The notes under the pieces: generated by a model | The model's database searches: none | Told to the model about the DNA's origin: nothing | Seen by the model: only the letters and a program-made list of their open reading frames with translations | Assembly (NCBI RefSeq): GCF_963678635.1 | Contig: NW_026971024.1 | Coordinates: forward strand, 1-39,799 | Source: Symsagittifera roscoffensis | Taxonomy: Eukaryota; Xenacoelomorpha; Acoela; Convolutidae | DNA: 39,799 bases | Direction: 5' to 3' | Program-made: the position numbers and the translations under genes | Shown: positions 1-10,949 of the stretch, one piece after another | How the letters are laid out: the number at the start of each line of letters is the position of its first letter | Numbering within the stretch: the stretch's first letter is position 1

Positions 1-69
1 TGTATCTAAACTCCTTAGTGAAGCGGGCCCAATCGGTAGGTCTAGTCTAATTTTGTTTTTGAAAAATGA

Positions 70-430
70 CTACCGAAAAATGAAAACCTTGAACACTCCC
101 ATATTGCCTAACTCGTAGAACCAAAAAAATTTCTGCTGTATCTTTTTCTCAAAAAAGAGAACATGGAACAGTTAGAGATAAATTCACATTTTCTGACAGG
201 ACACTCAGTTTTGCTCCAATGAATTTAACGGCTGATTAAAAATCTTTAAACTTAATAATTAGCCGCTGATTTCGTTGGATCAAAATTGACTGTCCTGTCA
301 GAAAGTGTGAAATCATCCCTATGCATGTTCCATGTTTTCTCAATCTTAACTGAACAAAAAATATCTCTTTTTTTGGTTCTAGAAAATAGGCAATTCACGA
401 TACGCAAGCCTCAGTTTTCTCATTTTCCTG
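70..430. repeat. Small foldback (palindromic) element
   Basis: Two arms read as imperfect reverse complements around a short centre near 239-254. The best-matched inner part is left 184-238 against right 255-310, each carrying TTCTGACAGGACA near its outer end. Matching continues outward through blocks such as AGAACCAAAAAAA and AACATGGAACA to about 70 and 430. It has no coding capacity and looks like a hairpin-type MITE remnant. Exact ends and target duplication were not determined. Confidence 0.6.
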
Positions 431-1459
431 TCTTAAGCTGTCTTTTCATGCCAATTTGTATTAGAAAAGAGCCAACATACAAGATTCAGATCCCTTTGAC
501 AAGACTGATTTCTTTGAAAAATTATTGTACTATATTTATAGCTCGCCCTCGGCAATCAAGCATTGAAACGCAGCTTTTCCAATTAAAATCATCAGCGCTC
601 CCTGAGGAATAGAATTCGTTGCAACACTTCTAGAGCTGGGAAATAAATTTCTCACTTGCTACAAAAATTCAAGTTTCTTAAGATCCCACTGATGTTGGTT
701 CATTTTTTTGCTTGGTGGCGAAGCGGCATTTTCCGTTATCCCGAACAAAAACCAGAAAAAATTGAATCTTGATACTCATTCTATGCCATAAAAGCGGCTT
801 TCTTCACTGATTTTATTAGCTCAATTAAGTTTCCGGTTACCTCAATGGAAATTAGTCTTATCTATTTTTTTTAGTCTATCCCGGAAGAAACTGACCGTAG
901 CGGTTCTACGAGTAACTTCGGCTCCGCTACTCTGCCCTTTATCTCCACTACCATTTCTCTTCTCCTTCTGGACTCAATTGAAGTGGCCATTTGCAGACTC
1001 ATTCTACTACTATCCACTTGTTAGTACAAACAAACCTTCCCACCCCCGTCATAAATCAACATCCATTTTTTTGAGTATAAAGAGTTCCAGAGGTTTTCTT
1101 ACACGGTTCTTTAACAACACAAAAATTGTCATTTAATTAAAATACGAGCTTTTTTTTGCGACAGTTTGTCAATGTGAAAAAACCGGTGGCGAGGAAGAAA
1201 AGTTCAAAATATTTTTTTAAGTATCGGAAAGTTATATTCTAGATTAATTCTCTCAATTTTTATCAACAGCAGATGAAATCAAGTTATATCACCGCAACGC
1301 CCAAGACTCAAATCTAATCACAATCCCAAAATTACTAAATTGGTGGCAAGTTACTCTTTCTGTACTGTTTTGTATGAGTGCACTTTTTAAAGAGTAATGA
1401 ACATAGTGAGTACTCTTATATAGGTCTTGGTGATTTTTTTTTCTCTTTCAGGAAAAAGT
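431..1459. other. Intergenic, no gene seen
   Basis: AT-rich sequence without a supportable reading frame. A slightly GC-richer patch near 890-945 was inspected and gave no tRNA or other recognisable feature. Confidence 0.5.
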
Positions 1460-1755
1460 CTTAAAATTTGTTCACGCTCAGTTTTGATTTTCCGCGGTTT
1501 GACTTGTGATTTCTTTTTAAATTCAGTGCATTTCTATTGTTAAGAGGAAGGCGAACTCCACTATCGAATAGCAAAAGTGTAAAGGTCACGAAAAACAAGA
1601 ACGACTTCTGATTTCGAAAATGGAAATTAGTTATCAGATTTCTCAGAGAAATAAGAGGTTTGCCTATTCGTCCAGATTTCTAAAATCGAGTTAGTTTTAG
1701 CAAAGAAGTGTCCATCATAAATTGTTCCACAAATTCAAAGAACTTTAAGGTCATT
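1460..1755 (+). repeat. Dispersed repeat Q, copy 1
   Basis: This segment aligns by eye with 5040-5280 in the same orientation. Shared landmarks in order are CGCGG near the start, TGATTTCTTTT, GGAAGGC, CTATCGAA, AGCAAAAGTGTAAA and GTCA-GAAAAAC. Identity is moderate and decays outward. The second copy lies in the large intron of the caspase-like gene. No coding frame is preserved between copies, so this is an old interspersed repeat of unknown class. Confidence 0.55.
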
Positions 1756-3768
1756 TATTTTTTTCTTCGAAGTTCAAAAGTTGAAGGCTCTTGAAATAAC
1801 AAGTAATTGTTTCAGCAGTTTCCTTGCGTTAATTGCTCTTTTCTAAGCTAGTTGGCTATGTTTTAAGATGCCCTATGGACTGTCCTGCCTCAATAGCAAT
1901 CGCAATGTTAACCATTGTTTGATCGTGAAATCTTTTAAGGTCTAAACACAGAAGCGACTTTAACTTTAAACACAGAAGGTCGGATTATAATTTATCAATT
2001 TAATCGAATTAATTAAGACAATTTATGCACGAAGGAAAGGACCAGCATACGGGCTGTGAGCTATAAAGCAAATCACGGCGAACCGAAAGAATTGGGTCCA
2101 TAAAAATTTCATGCTAATACCTCAGCAATTTCGATTTTCACTTTGACTATTTCTTTGGGAGCATTATCCCTATCAAACTTTCTACCTCACTACTGGCTCA
2201 GCAACAAAACTATTATCTGCAATACCTCATTTAGCCTTTTCTACTTCTTGAGAACCAATTTAATTAAGTTTTACCAAAAGTATTTCAACCAGGAGAACCG
2301 AAAAACTTCTCTAATTTTTCTCTTTAAGTATTGAGAACCAACATTTTGCTCTCTCGGGCCTCCTAAGTCATCTCAAGCTAAATTTGTCTGAATAAAATAC
2401 AGTTTTGGTCAATGCTTTTAGTTGCTCAAAGTAATGGTGCGTTACAAAACATTTAATGCCCTCGCCGGTTTGAATCACCACCAGGTACTAGGTACTCTAG
2501 ATCTCATTTTTTGTCAGCGTAACAAAAATTTTAAAAATGACAAAATCGCTCGAAATTTAACTAGAAGTTTAACAAGACTGCTCGTATCAGGGCGAAGTCT
2601 TGAATGTTCCGACTGCCTTTGGAGCACAAAATAACACGATTAATTTAAATTTAACAAAAAAAAAGAAAAAAATGAAAATTTGAGAATTTTTATGAAAATG
2701 ATCACCACACACGCTATGTAAAGTACAAAGTGATAGATTTTGCTCCTTGTAACAAATCAATTATGGCAAATAAGCTTCCTTTAACTAATTTGGAACGATT
2801 TTTAAGACCGATTAAATCTCCTGTCATGCGTTAATAGCGCGAAATATACTGCGCGTAAATCTTACATACATGCCAAAATGGCAACATTTAGACACCCATA
2901 ACTTTAAAAAAAGAACCACGGTTGAACTTTTTAAAATAAAATTTAAGCTCAGGACAACATTAATTTTTGACTGATAAAAAAAAATTCCGTCAAAATGGCT
3001 AGCTAAACTGTTGAAAATTGTCTGAAGAAAAAAAACCTAACCGAGCACAAATATTTTGTTACTTTTGTTACGAAAGTAGGAACAAAAATAAATCCCAACC
3101 TGACCTAATTTCTAGCAAAATTTGACTTGAAAGAGGAAAAAGGAGCAACTCCCAAATTGAGAGCACACTAAAGTTTTTCTGGACTAAAATTACTCGAGAC
3201 CAACTAACGGGCAGTTTAGAAGTTCAGGCTTTGTTTTGATCCTACCAATTTTGCCATTTTTCGTCACTCGTCTAACTCATCGCCTACACACATTTTCAGG
3301 TACCAAGTGACACTTTTCTTCTAAAAACCACTCAAATTAATATTTAGGCACTAAAACAATTTTGATGAGGTGTTTTTCAACATATGTTCATTTTGATTTC
3401 ATTAACTTTGTGATCAAATTGATTTCATTAACGTTGGGATAAAATATATTTCAGTTCAATCAATGAAAACAAAGAAGAAAAACACAAACCAATTGTTTTA
3501 TCTTGCGGTGTTGAAATAAACCTTAGAACTAATTCGTCGGTTTGTATAAGAGATTTCTTTTGATGCTCGATTTCCATAGAAATTCATTCTAAACAGTGAA
3601 GCGTTTTAGGCTAGAAATCATAATTTTCTAATATTTCAAACTAGTTTGATGTCTTTATTCTAAAAGAGAGGGTTAGGTAATAAAAAAACTCGTCAATATG
3701 TACAAATTTTTTGATTCAATTTGATTTATCACAGGCATACAAAGATTTACGCTGTTCAAATTGGATTT
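1756..3768. other. Intergenic, 3' flank of the minus-strand gene
   Basis: No supportable gene. On the minus strand an AATAAA hexamer (3659-3654) lies about 110 bases past the stop codon of the caspase-like gene and is a reasonable polyadenylation signal candidate. The rest is AT-rich without recognisable structure. Confidence 0.4.
3654..3659 (-). promoter_or_regulatory. Candidate polyadenylation signal
   Basis: The minus-strand hexamer AATAAA lies about 110 nt downstream of the stop codon ending at 3769. Its position fits a 3' UTR of ordinary length, but AATAAA is common in AT-rich DNA, so this is only a candidate. Confidence 0.35.
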
Positions 3769-4682
3769 TCAAATGAACTCGCAATTCATTCTGAGACAAA
3801 ATTCGTCTCCGTTTTTGTTAGAGCTTAGCACAATAAGTACGGAATAGGGCTCAGCGGGAGTTTGAAATACAAGCGTTGGATAGTATCCCGAGGAAATAAT
3901 CTCTTCCAACCGTCTGTTTCGCTTCCATTCTTCGTCTATTTCGAAGAATTCTAATATTTGTCGGTTAGCAGATGACTCCATTACAACCAGATACTCCATT
4001 TTACCTCGGTTGTAACATATATTTGTTACAATTTTCCCCGATTTGTTTTGATATAGTATGAGTGCAATCGCTTCCTCAAAGCTTCCCGCGATGAAAATAT
4101 ACTTATCCTTTTTTTTCAAAGTTGATACTGTTAACACGACTAAATATCTTGAGTCTTGAGAAATGCATGTTGAAATACGATAGCCTTGTAGATCGAGATT
4201 TTCAAGCTCATCAATGTCTTCGAAGACTTCAATACGTTGCTCCCAATCAGCTGGACTCATTATCATATACATGCGATTGCTATCTGCTGCAAGTGATAAG
4301 ACCCCATAATTTTCTGTTTTGTATTTGTTTGCAATTTTAATAACATCGTCCAATTTTTCCGGTTTAAAAAACAGCAGTATCTTGTAACTATGAACTGAAT
4401 CCTTCTGAAATATGCCACAAAACACGCCATTGCAAATTGTCTGAGATACCAATTTGTAGGGTCCATAGCGAAAATTTATTGCTTCTCGGACTAATTCAAT
4501 ATAGCCAATTTTTTGGATGTCTCTTGACAAGTTAATGACGCTGTTAGACTCGTAAATTTCTCTGTTTGCATGTTTTCCCTTGGATAGGTTTTCGCCACTG
4601 AAAATGGGAGTTCGTCTTGGTCTTCCAGATGGTAGTTTATCGTGGTTTCCAGTCATATAAAGGGTCAGCTCACCTCCCTCTT
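3769..4682 (-). CDS. Exon 3 of caspase-like gene: end of peptidase fold plus five DUF7477-like repeats
   Basis: An uninterrupted frame on the minus strand runs from an AG acceptor (4684-4683, TTTAATTTAG) to TGA at 3771-3769. Joined in phase 1 to exon 2, it supplies residues 243-546. It opens with EEGGELTLYMTGN, which suits the strand following the caspase SACRGN segment, and then RRTPIFSGEN. From about residue 298 to 530 there are about five repeats of about 45 residues, each with a G-Y or equivalent, then I/V-S/T, then a hydrophobic VV-M/L strand, for example QGYRISTCISQDSRYLVVL and KIVTNICYNRGKMEYLVVM. From memory these resemble the DUF7477 repeats of plant casein-kinase-I-like proteins and some caspase-domain proteins. 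That similarity is inference. An ATG at 4701 could instead start a separate 310-codon gene. I prefer the spliced model because the fold continues across the junction. Confidence 0.7.
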
Positions 4683-6821
4683 CTAAATTAAATCGATCCA
4701 TTATAACAATTTAAACATTCAAATTGAGCTTTGACCTCTATCGAAAAGCAAACATCAACTTTGTTCCTTTTCCCGCCCATATGTTTTGAAAGCTAGGCCT
4801 TATAGCGACGAGCATGAATTAGTTTTAAAAACCCTAACCTCAACATAACCTTTATGACCTGAATTTGAAACATAATTATAATATGTTTGTTTTTCTGTTT
4901 CCTGGGTTGAACTCTACGGATGAAAAATGGTAATCGTTCAATTCCATAAACTGAGTGTTTGGAAAAAGTTAATAAAATAAACTTCATACTTTTTTGCTAA
5001 AATGATGTCATTATTATTCAAAAGGACTATTTTCTAAGAGTTAAATTTGCTTAGGCTTAAACTTACTTTGCGCGGATTGACATATGATTTCTTTTGAGTT
5101 CAGTTATATCCCCTAGTTGAAAGGAAGGCAAAGTCTACTATCGAACATATCGAACAGCAAAAGTGTAAAAGTCAGGAAAAACGTGATCGGTTTGCATATT
5201 GATCCATTTTTCTCGAATTGGGTTCAATTATCGAAAAAAGTGACAATCATAGATTTTCTAGATATTCAAAAAGTTCTAGGAACAGTTATTTTTTCATTAA
5301 ACTTGAAAATTGAGTTAGTTCAAAAAATTGAGTCAGTCTTTTTTCTATTTACTTGCGGTCATTGACTCGTTTCTAACTGTCTGTTACCAATGTTTTGTTT
5401 TGGCATGAAATTCGGTGTATCGGCATAATTAAAAAGGGAAATTTTTTTGGCGAAAAAATGCGTATCATACATATTCTGTAGATGCAAAGTGTATGACCAT
5501 CAATTTTTATGACAACGACAGCAAATATTCTTTATATATTTTTGATAATTAACCGGAAAATTGTCCTTTTTGATTGCAACGAAGCCTTATATGCACAAAA
5601 GTTGGGTTTTTCCGTTTTTTCATATCAGTCTTTTCAAATGCTCAAAACATTTGTTTTTTTTTGTTTTGCTTACTTTGGCATGCCTTAGGCAACTCAAGGT
5701 AAAAAAATTAAATCAAATAAAAAAAAATAAAAAAATTAGCAATAAATCAGTTGTTTGCCAAACTTTTGAAGTTTTCTGCTTTCAGTATCTTGTTTGAGTG
5801 AGACATCAATATTCGGGTCGTTGCCAGTGCATTCTACATGCAAGACCATTGAACTTTTAGTGACTCTAGCTTTGAATAAGCAAGGTTTTGTCTTTTGTGT
5901 TTGACTACAAACACAACCAAAAAATTTTGAGAAGAAATTGTGTTTAAAAAAAAAAACACATTTTTGATTCATAGTAAAACGCTAGTCTTGCAATTTCCAA
6001 GAATGAAAAAATCGCGAATCATGGTCTTTTCATGCAATTTTCTGTAACCGGATTTCCTTGTTTTCTTGCATCATTGTTATAAACTGACTTACTGTTAGCT
6101 TTGCATACAATCAAAAAACGTTGGCTCAATCAAAACAGACAAACTAATAAAATTTTATTGGCCAAAGAATTAAAAGTAAGCTACCAGCTGAAATCGTTGA
6201 TTTATCACTGTTTTTCTTCGTTTTTTGACGCATGATTCATTAATTCTTCGACCGTAGATTTCGAAAAAAATTGATGGACGCTTTACAATATTTCAGCGTG
6301 GATATATTTAACAATCTACCCCCTTTCAAGAAAAAGGAGAGATTATCAAGCAAGTATATTTAGTTTGTCGAGTTTTCGACCAATCTTTAGTTGTCACCCT
6401 AGGGTTGAAAGATTGTTAACTTGATACTTCAGCGTCTCTCATTTAGTTTTTAAAGCCAAATTTCTGTCTTTTATACTCGCAAAAGATTTTACCGCAATTT
6501 AATCGAAAACTAAAACCAAAAAGTATACAATACAAACAAAAAAATTTGATGTTTATCTTATTAAAAAAATAATCTCGGTCGGAAATTTCAGTTGTTTTTT
6601 GCAGAGTGACAAGCGGTTTTTTCTTGTGTTAATCCGTAAAAACAAAGTTCCGATCAAAATGCTTATTTTAGTTGAGTAATCTGAAAGTGTTCCGGATGTT
6701 AATTGCTTATGTTTAATTTGTTTTTCTTTTTTCTTCGTTTTTCATTCATAGTGTTTGTGCAAGCCTCAAGTCACAGAAAACTCTGAATTGGAAAAAAAAA
6801 CATAGATCATCAAAAACTAAC
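4683..6821 (-). other. Intron 2 of the caspase-like gene (2139 bp)
   Basis: The donor is CAG|GTTAGT at 6821 and the acceptor TTTAATTTAG at 4683 on the minus strand, phase 1. The intron is AT-rich, holds a copy of dispersed repeat Q (5040-5280), and has no convincing internal exon. A short minus-strand stretch near 5750-5890 is a little less AT-rich and open, but lacks a good donor. The acceptor has a weak pyrimidine tract. Confidence 0.55.
5040..5280 (+). repeat. Dispersed repeat Q, copy 2
   Basis: It matches 1460-1755 in direct orientation with the same order of landmarks (see copy 1). It lies inside intron 2 of the caspase-like gene, antisense to it. Confidence 0.55.
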
Positions 6822-7502
6822 CTGAATCAAAAGCAACTTTGTTTCCACGACAAGCTGAGAGGCAATGAAAGCCTGGTAAGTTCTTCCTAGCACAAAACTC
6901 CGCCCATTTTCCGCTGTAGCATGCGTCACTGCAAATTGTTGCCAACTCCATGCCTTCCACATGCCAATCCAAAACTTGTTGTATACCAATCGTGCCATCC
7001 GCGAAACACCAATTGCCAGTCGATGTTTCTCCGTGCCCGGTGTAATACAACATCGGCTTATGATTTTCTCTATGACAGAAAGCAAAGAATTCTGTAATAT
7101 GACGTGCTGCTTCATTTTTTGTAATTGTCAAATTCCTTACAACGTTGAAGAGATTTGGCTTAACTGCACGTTCCATGTTGTAAAGGTCTGGCGTACTTCC
7201 GTCTAAAAAGTTGCCGTTGGGAAAATTGGCATCCCTGCGTCTCCGCGTCGATACAAGTACTTCTTTTGGGGGATTCGTTGCTCCTGATAAAAGTAACCAT
7301 CTTCGAGATTTCAATGTCGAACTCCACTCATTGAGGTTTTTCAGTTGCCCTGCGTTTTGTTCATACGCTGTCAGAATTCTTACCATGTTTGGAATCAATA
7401 ATTTGAATAAGAATTTTTTGCAAAAAAAACTATGATTTAGCAGCAGCAGAAACACGTCCGACCCGTATCTATTCAGAAAAAAAAGTTCGATGTATGCTGA
7501 AT
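6822..7502 (-). CDS. Exon 2 of caspase-like gene: peptidase C14-fold core
   Basis: This exon encodes the catalytic half of a caspase-like cysteine peptidase on the minus strand, residues 16-242 of a 546-residue model. The core starts near residue 80 with RRWLLLSGATNPP. The catalytic His lies in MLYYTGHGE (His about residue 172) and the nucleophile in ATICSDACYSG (Cys about residue 210), followed by CLSACRGNKVAFDS. This order is that of the peptidase C14 fold, in its caspase-like/metacaspase-like branch. Substrate specificity cannot be read from this. The exon runs from acceptor ATTTTACAG (7504-7503) to donor CAG|GTTAGT. Joined with exons 1 and 3 (46+681+914 nt) there is no internal stop. A Met at 7386-7384 (codon 55) in a fair context is an alternative start. 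No CARD, death or DED domain is recognisable in the N-terminal 80 residues, which are hydrophobic and probably helical. A role in proteolytic signalling or cell death is inferred from the family. Confidence 0.8.
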
Positions 7503-7718
7503 CTGTAAAATCACACACAGGTTATTTGATAGTTATTGAATTGAGTCGAATTTCTATATTTTTTGCCAGTAGAAAATCTTTCTAACAATTGGTAAATTAA
7601 AGTCGAAGATTTGCAAAGTTGATAGATTTAGCTGCTTGCGTTGACGTTATTGTGTTACTTAAAATAGAAGCAAGTAGATGACCAAAAATGAAGTTGATTG
7701 TTGTTGCCATTGGTTTAC
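7503..7718 (-). other. Intron 1 of the caspase-like gene (216 bp)
   Basis: The donor is GGAG|GTAAAC at 7718 and the acceptor ATTTTACAG at 7503 on the minus strand. It keeps phase 1 between exons 1 and 2. AT-rich, nothing else seen. Confidence 0.45.
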
Positions 7719-7764
7719 CTCCAAAAAAGTCCAAACTAGTTTTCTTTTTCAGTCTTTTAGTCAT
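7719..7764 (-). CDS. Exon 1 of caspase-like gene (start codon, 15 codons)
   Basis: A 46-nt exon beginning at an ATG with A at -3 (context AACAAA-ATG) encodes a basic start, MTKRLKKKTSLDFFG, and ends at GGAG|GTAAAC. The phase matches exon 2 exactly. The same frame stays open upstream to 8082, so a longer first exon or a different upstream exon is possible. The lysine-rich start is too short to call a targeting signal. This is the least certain part of the gene model. Confidence 0.4.
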
Positions 7765-8813
7765 TTTGTTTTTGAATATAGACAATAATTTGGTTATATT
7801 TTGCTGAACTGTTTTGACCAAACACGCGATAGATGTAAAACTGATACTAAAAAAGGCAAAACAGTTTTCGTTTGATTCAACAAAAATACCTGACAAAACT
7901 GAGTTTGAAACAAAAAAATTTTTCTTTGATTTTAAGAAAAAACGACATGCCTTCCAACTATGAGTTTTTTCTATTTGATTCGCCCATGAAGTCGAAAGAA
8001 ATTTGATATTCGATAAAAAATTTTCTCCGCACAAGCTCAGATACTGCACATACATAACCTTACAGGTCAAATTAAATATCACATCGAAACCCTCAACGTC
8101 ATAAATTGATCAGTAATTTATAAAAACAACTCTGCCGAGCACCTTGAGATAACTATTTTTTTAATTCAAAAATAGGCCCAACATTTATTTCACCGCGTTT
8201 CTTAGGCCGGAAATGAGGCCTGCTTTTCTTCATAATCATGACTACTAGTCCTTTAAGTTCAAGAAAAACTTTTTTTTTTTTTAAAAACGTTGGATAAAGT
8301 TCCGAACGCGGCAAAAAACAATCCGGCAGTTCATTCGTTCTTTGTCGTCCACTTTCATTTTTGTACAGTGCTCCAATTACCAAAAATTGAAAAGTTTTAA
8401 CTGCTGATGATTTTCATGATCTCCTTAGTTTGAGCCGGTATCTATATCTGTGACTTTATGTTGTTGTAGAGCTATCAATTCTTGTGGTTGTACCCGCATC
8501 CAATTTGAAGCAATGGTATTTACAATATTGATATTTCAATTGATATCGAATTTTAAAAAACAAATTAAGGATTTAAAAAATCAAAATTTAAAAAAATCAG
8601 TTTGAAAATATTTTAAAGTTTTGATTCTTTGTTGAAAAACATAATCAAAAATACATTATTTTAATCAAAAATTATCTTTTTTTACATCGTTCTTTTTCTA
8701 TCAAATTGAAGTCGGCTTCATTTAACTTTGTCGGTTATATTTTCTTGAAAAAGACAATAAACTGTTACAACCGATTATAGGCGAATTTTTGTAGTCTCTT
8801 TTGTTTGCCCTTG
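7765..8813. other. 5' flank of the caspase-like gene, no gene supported
   Basis: AT-rich. A minus-strand open frame at 8383-8153 (76 codons) is slightly less AT-rich than its surroundings but matches nothing I recognise. Around 8395-8560 there is a repeat shared with 32695-32860 (both carry CAGCTGATGATTTT and GCATCCAATTTGAAGC). A short block near 8060-8115 resembles 34125-34185 and 18020-18060. No promoter element could be assigned. Confidence 0.4.
8395..8560 (+). repeat. Dispersed repeat V, copy 1
   Basis: Direct-orientation similarity to 32695-32860. Shared blocks are CAGCTGATGATTTT at the start and GCATCCAATTTGAAGC about 110 bases on, followed by a GATATTT-containing stretch. Short and diverged, class unknown. 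Confidence 0.4.
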
Positions 8814-9144
8814 TTTTTTGGAATTTGTGAGACCGCTGAAAAATTTTGAGCAGTTTTCAAACCAAATGAATTATAAAAATGTTTCTGCTTTACTTTAACA
8901 AACTAGTCAGCAATTTTTTTTGCACTGCAAGAATGTTTCATTTATTTTGAAGGGAACACTATGATTATTTGTTTTGCTTTCAATTTTCGTACCAAAAGGA
9001 TGATCTGTTCTGAGATATCGGTTGGTGGGAAATATGTGGACAAATCAAACTTTTCAAAGACAAAAAACCGAACTTTTGTATTAGGAATTTTTTTAGTTAC
9101 AATCAAATATGAGCAGATAAATTTTGACATTGAGTTAGTCAGCA
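8814..9144 (+). repeat. Tandem duplication, unit A
   Basis: A 331-bp segment starting at TTTTTGGAATTTGTGAGA and ending at GAGTTAGTCAGCA is repeated immediately downstream (9145-9555). Identity is high by eye, with scattered substitutions. Unit A lacks about 75 bp present in unit B near 9217-9291. No conserved coding frame. Confidence 0.8.
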
Positions 9145-9555
9145 CTTTTTGGAATTTGTGAGATCTCTGAAAAATTTTGAGCAGTTTTCAAACCAAATGA
9201 ATTATAAAAATGTTTTCTTTACATTTTCTCGATTATTTTACTTTTCATATTTTGACTTTTTTGGTTTTTCTTCACCCAGAAGTTGTGCACACTGCTTTAC
9301 TTTAACAAACTAGTCAGCAATTTTTGTTTTGCACTGCAAGATTGTTTCATTTATTTTGAAGAGAACACTATGATTATTTGTTTTGCTTTCAATTTTCGTA
9401 CCAAAAGCATGATCTGTTCTGAGATATCGGTTGGTGGGAAATATGTGGACAAATCAAACTTTTCAATAACAAAAAACCGATCTTTGGTATTAGGAATTTT
9501 TTTGTAGTTACAATCAAATATGAGCAGATAAATTTTGACATTGAGTTAGTCAGCA
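9145..9555 (+). repeat. Tandem duplication, unit B
   Basis: The second copy of unit A, head to tail, is 411 bp long because of an extra block of about 75 bp near 9217-9291 between AAAAATGTTTT and CTGCTTTACTTTAAC. High identity suggests a much younger event than the other repeats of the window. Confidence 0.8.
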
Positions 9556-9677
9556 TTTTTTCTACTGCAGCATCTCAGGCTTAAAAAAATGTTCTTGAGA
9601 GCAAAATCAGAATCCACTAAAGGTATCTTTTTGATGTTAGGTTTATATTTGCAAATCAGACTTCATAGTAAAAATTT
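9556..9677. other. Intergenic, nothing recognised
   Basis: Short AT-rich stretch between the tandem duplication and dispersed repeat P. Confidence 0.4.
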
Positions 9678-10720
9678 ATCGACTTCGTGTTGTAGCTATA
9701 GTCAAATACAAACAATTATAAGATATTAAACAGGAAAAAATCACCTGCAGAATCAGTTATAAATTCTTGTAACGCCTCAAAATGGTGTATGCAATCAAAA
9801 ACTATTTCATCCAAACATTTGAGCCTGAACTCAGAAGCAGTTAAAACCTACATAAGAAAATGGGCTTCGCTATAGAAACACTTACTTTGTTTTCAAGCTA
9901 AATTACTTCAAAAACATGGCTTCTCATGTTTTCCTTGTTTTGATTACATACAAAAATTTATTCAATTTTTTCTCAATAGAAGAAAAAATTCAAGAAAACT
10001 TCTAGACATGGCAAATCAAGAATTTTGTGTGATCAGTTTGCATGTTTTCATTACTTGCAATTAATATTAACAAACAGTTTTAAAGCCTCCAAAACTAGTC
10101 TCAAATTTGATTGATAATGTATACTTAACGCAAATTTACCGGCCTATGCACCTGTGTTTCTTCTCAAAAATAGGTTGTTCATTTCTTCTAAAAAATTCAG
10201 GTAACAAAGCCGACCTTCATTGTTTTTGTTTCGTGCTATAGGGTCATACAACCAGCGGAAAGAACTATGCTTTCAGGCTGCTTTGGCCTAAAGTGCAGCG
10301 ATTACTTCACCTGTTTTATTTGATAGTCATGCCACCAAATCTATATTAACTCAAATATCACACGCGTATTTTTGAGCTCGCAACCTTAAATTTTCAAAGT
10401 CAAAGTGCTTCTAAAAGAGTGAAGCGAAAAAAAAGATTAAAAAAATTCAAATTACTCAACCTTTTCTTTTCTGAGGCGTTCGGGTGATTGTGCAGCAAAT
10501 CGTCAACAAGATGGTAAAAGTACTCCAAATTCATTGATTGATTTTTGTTTCCTTAACTGCATACAAAACACTGACGGTTTTTTTATCCACCTTAGTTGGA
10601 AGCTGCTAGTGGGTTGAAATCCTGCTTGAAATCCTTGTGAGCAATCTGTCAGGGTGCTTTTTCAGTTCAAGAATTAAAGTACCCGAGGAAGTTTAAACGG
10701 AGCCAGCAGATTTGATGTCG
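9678..10720 (+). repeat. Dispersed repeat P, copy 1
   Basis: About 1 kb aligns in the same orientation with about 36026-36965. Shared landmarks in order are CAAATACAAACAATTAT, GCTTCGCTATAGAAAC, TTCAGGTAACAAA, CTTCATTGTTT, AACTGCATACAAAA, TTTTTATCCACC and GTTGGAAGCT. Many substitutions and indels separate the copies and no frame is conserved. Probably an old non-autonomous transposon or an old segmental duplication. Confidence 0.65.
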
Positions 10721-10949
10721 TTATCGAGTCAAATGAATGATAGTTGCACGATTTTTCGGATTGTAAAAACGCGTTAATTTATATTAAAACGTCATTTTTT
10801 TTAGTGAAAAGCCTCAAGGTATAAACGCGGGTGTTACACAGACCTTGAGCTGAAAACTAATTTTTTTTCTATAGACAAAATAGTCTTACCTTGCGTTTTA
10901 TACAGATGATAAACTGAACTGGAACTGACTATTAATAATTTGATCGAAA
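10721..10949. other. Intergenic, nothing recognised
   Basis: AT-rich stretch between repeat P and the 145-bp tandem array. It may include the outer end of the inverted-repeat arm, but no clear terminus was found. Confidence 0.35.

Noticed and set aside
286-612. Plus-strand open frame of 108 codons
   Set aside because: It lies partly in a foldback arm and has no recognisable domain or gene context.
3769-4701. Separate intronless gene starting at ATG 4701
   Set aside because: Possible, but the acceptor at 4683 joins in phase to the caspase-like exon and supplies the missing end of that fold. The spliced model explains more.
5736-5972. Extra exon inside intron 2 (minus strand, around 5750-5890)
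   Set aside because: Slightly less AT-rich and open, with an AG before it, but no good GT donor and no need for it in the protein fold.
7597-8082. Independent 161-codon gene on the minus strand
   Set aside because: Most of it is AT-driven and lacks motifs. Only its part from the ATG at 7764 to the donor at 7719 fits as exon 1 of the caspase-like gene.
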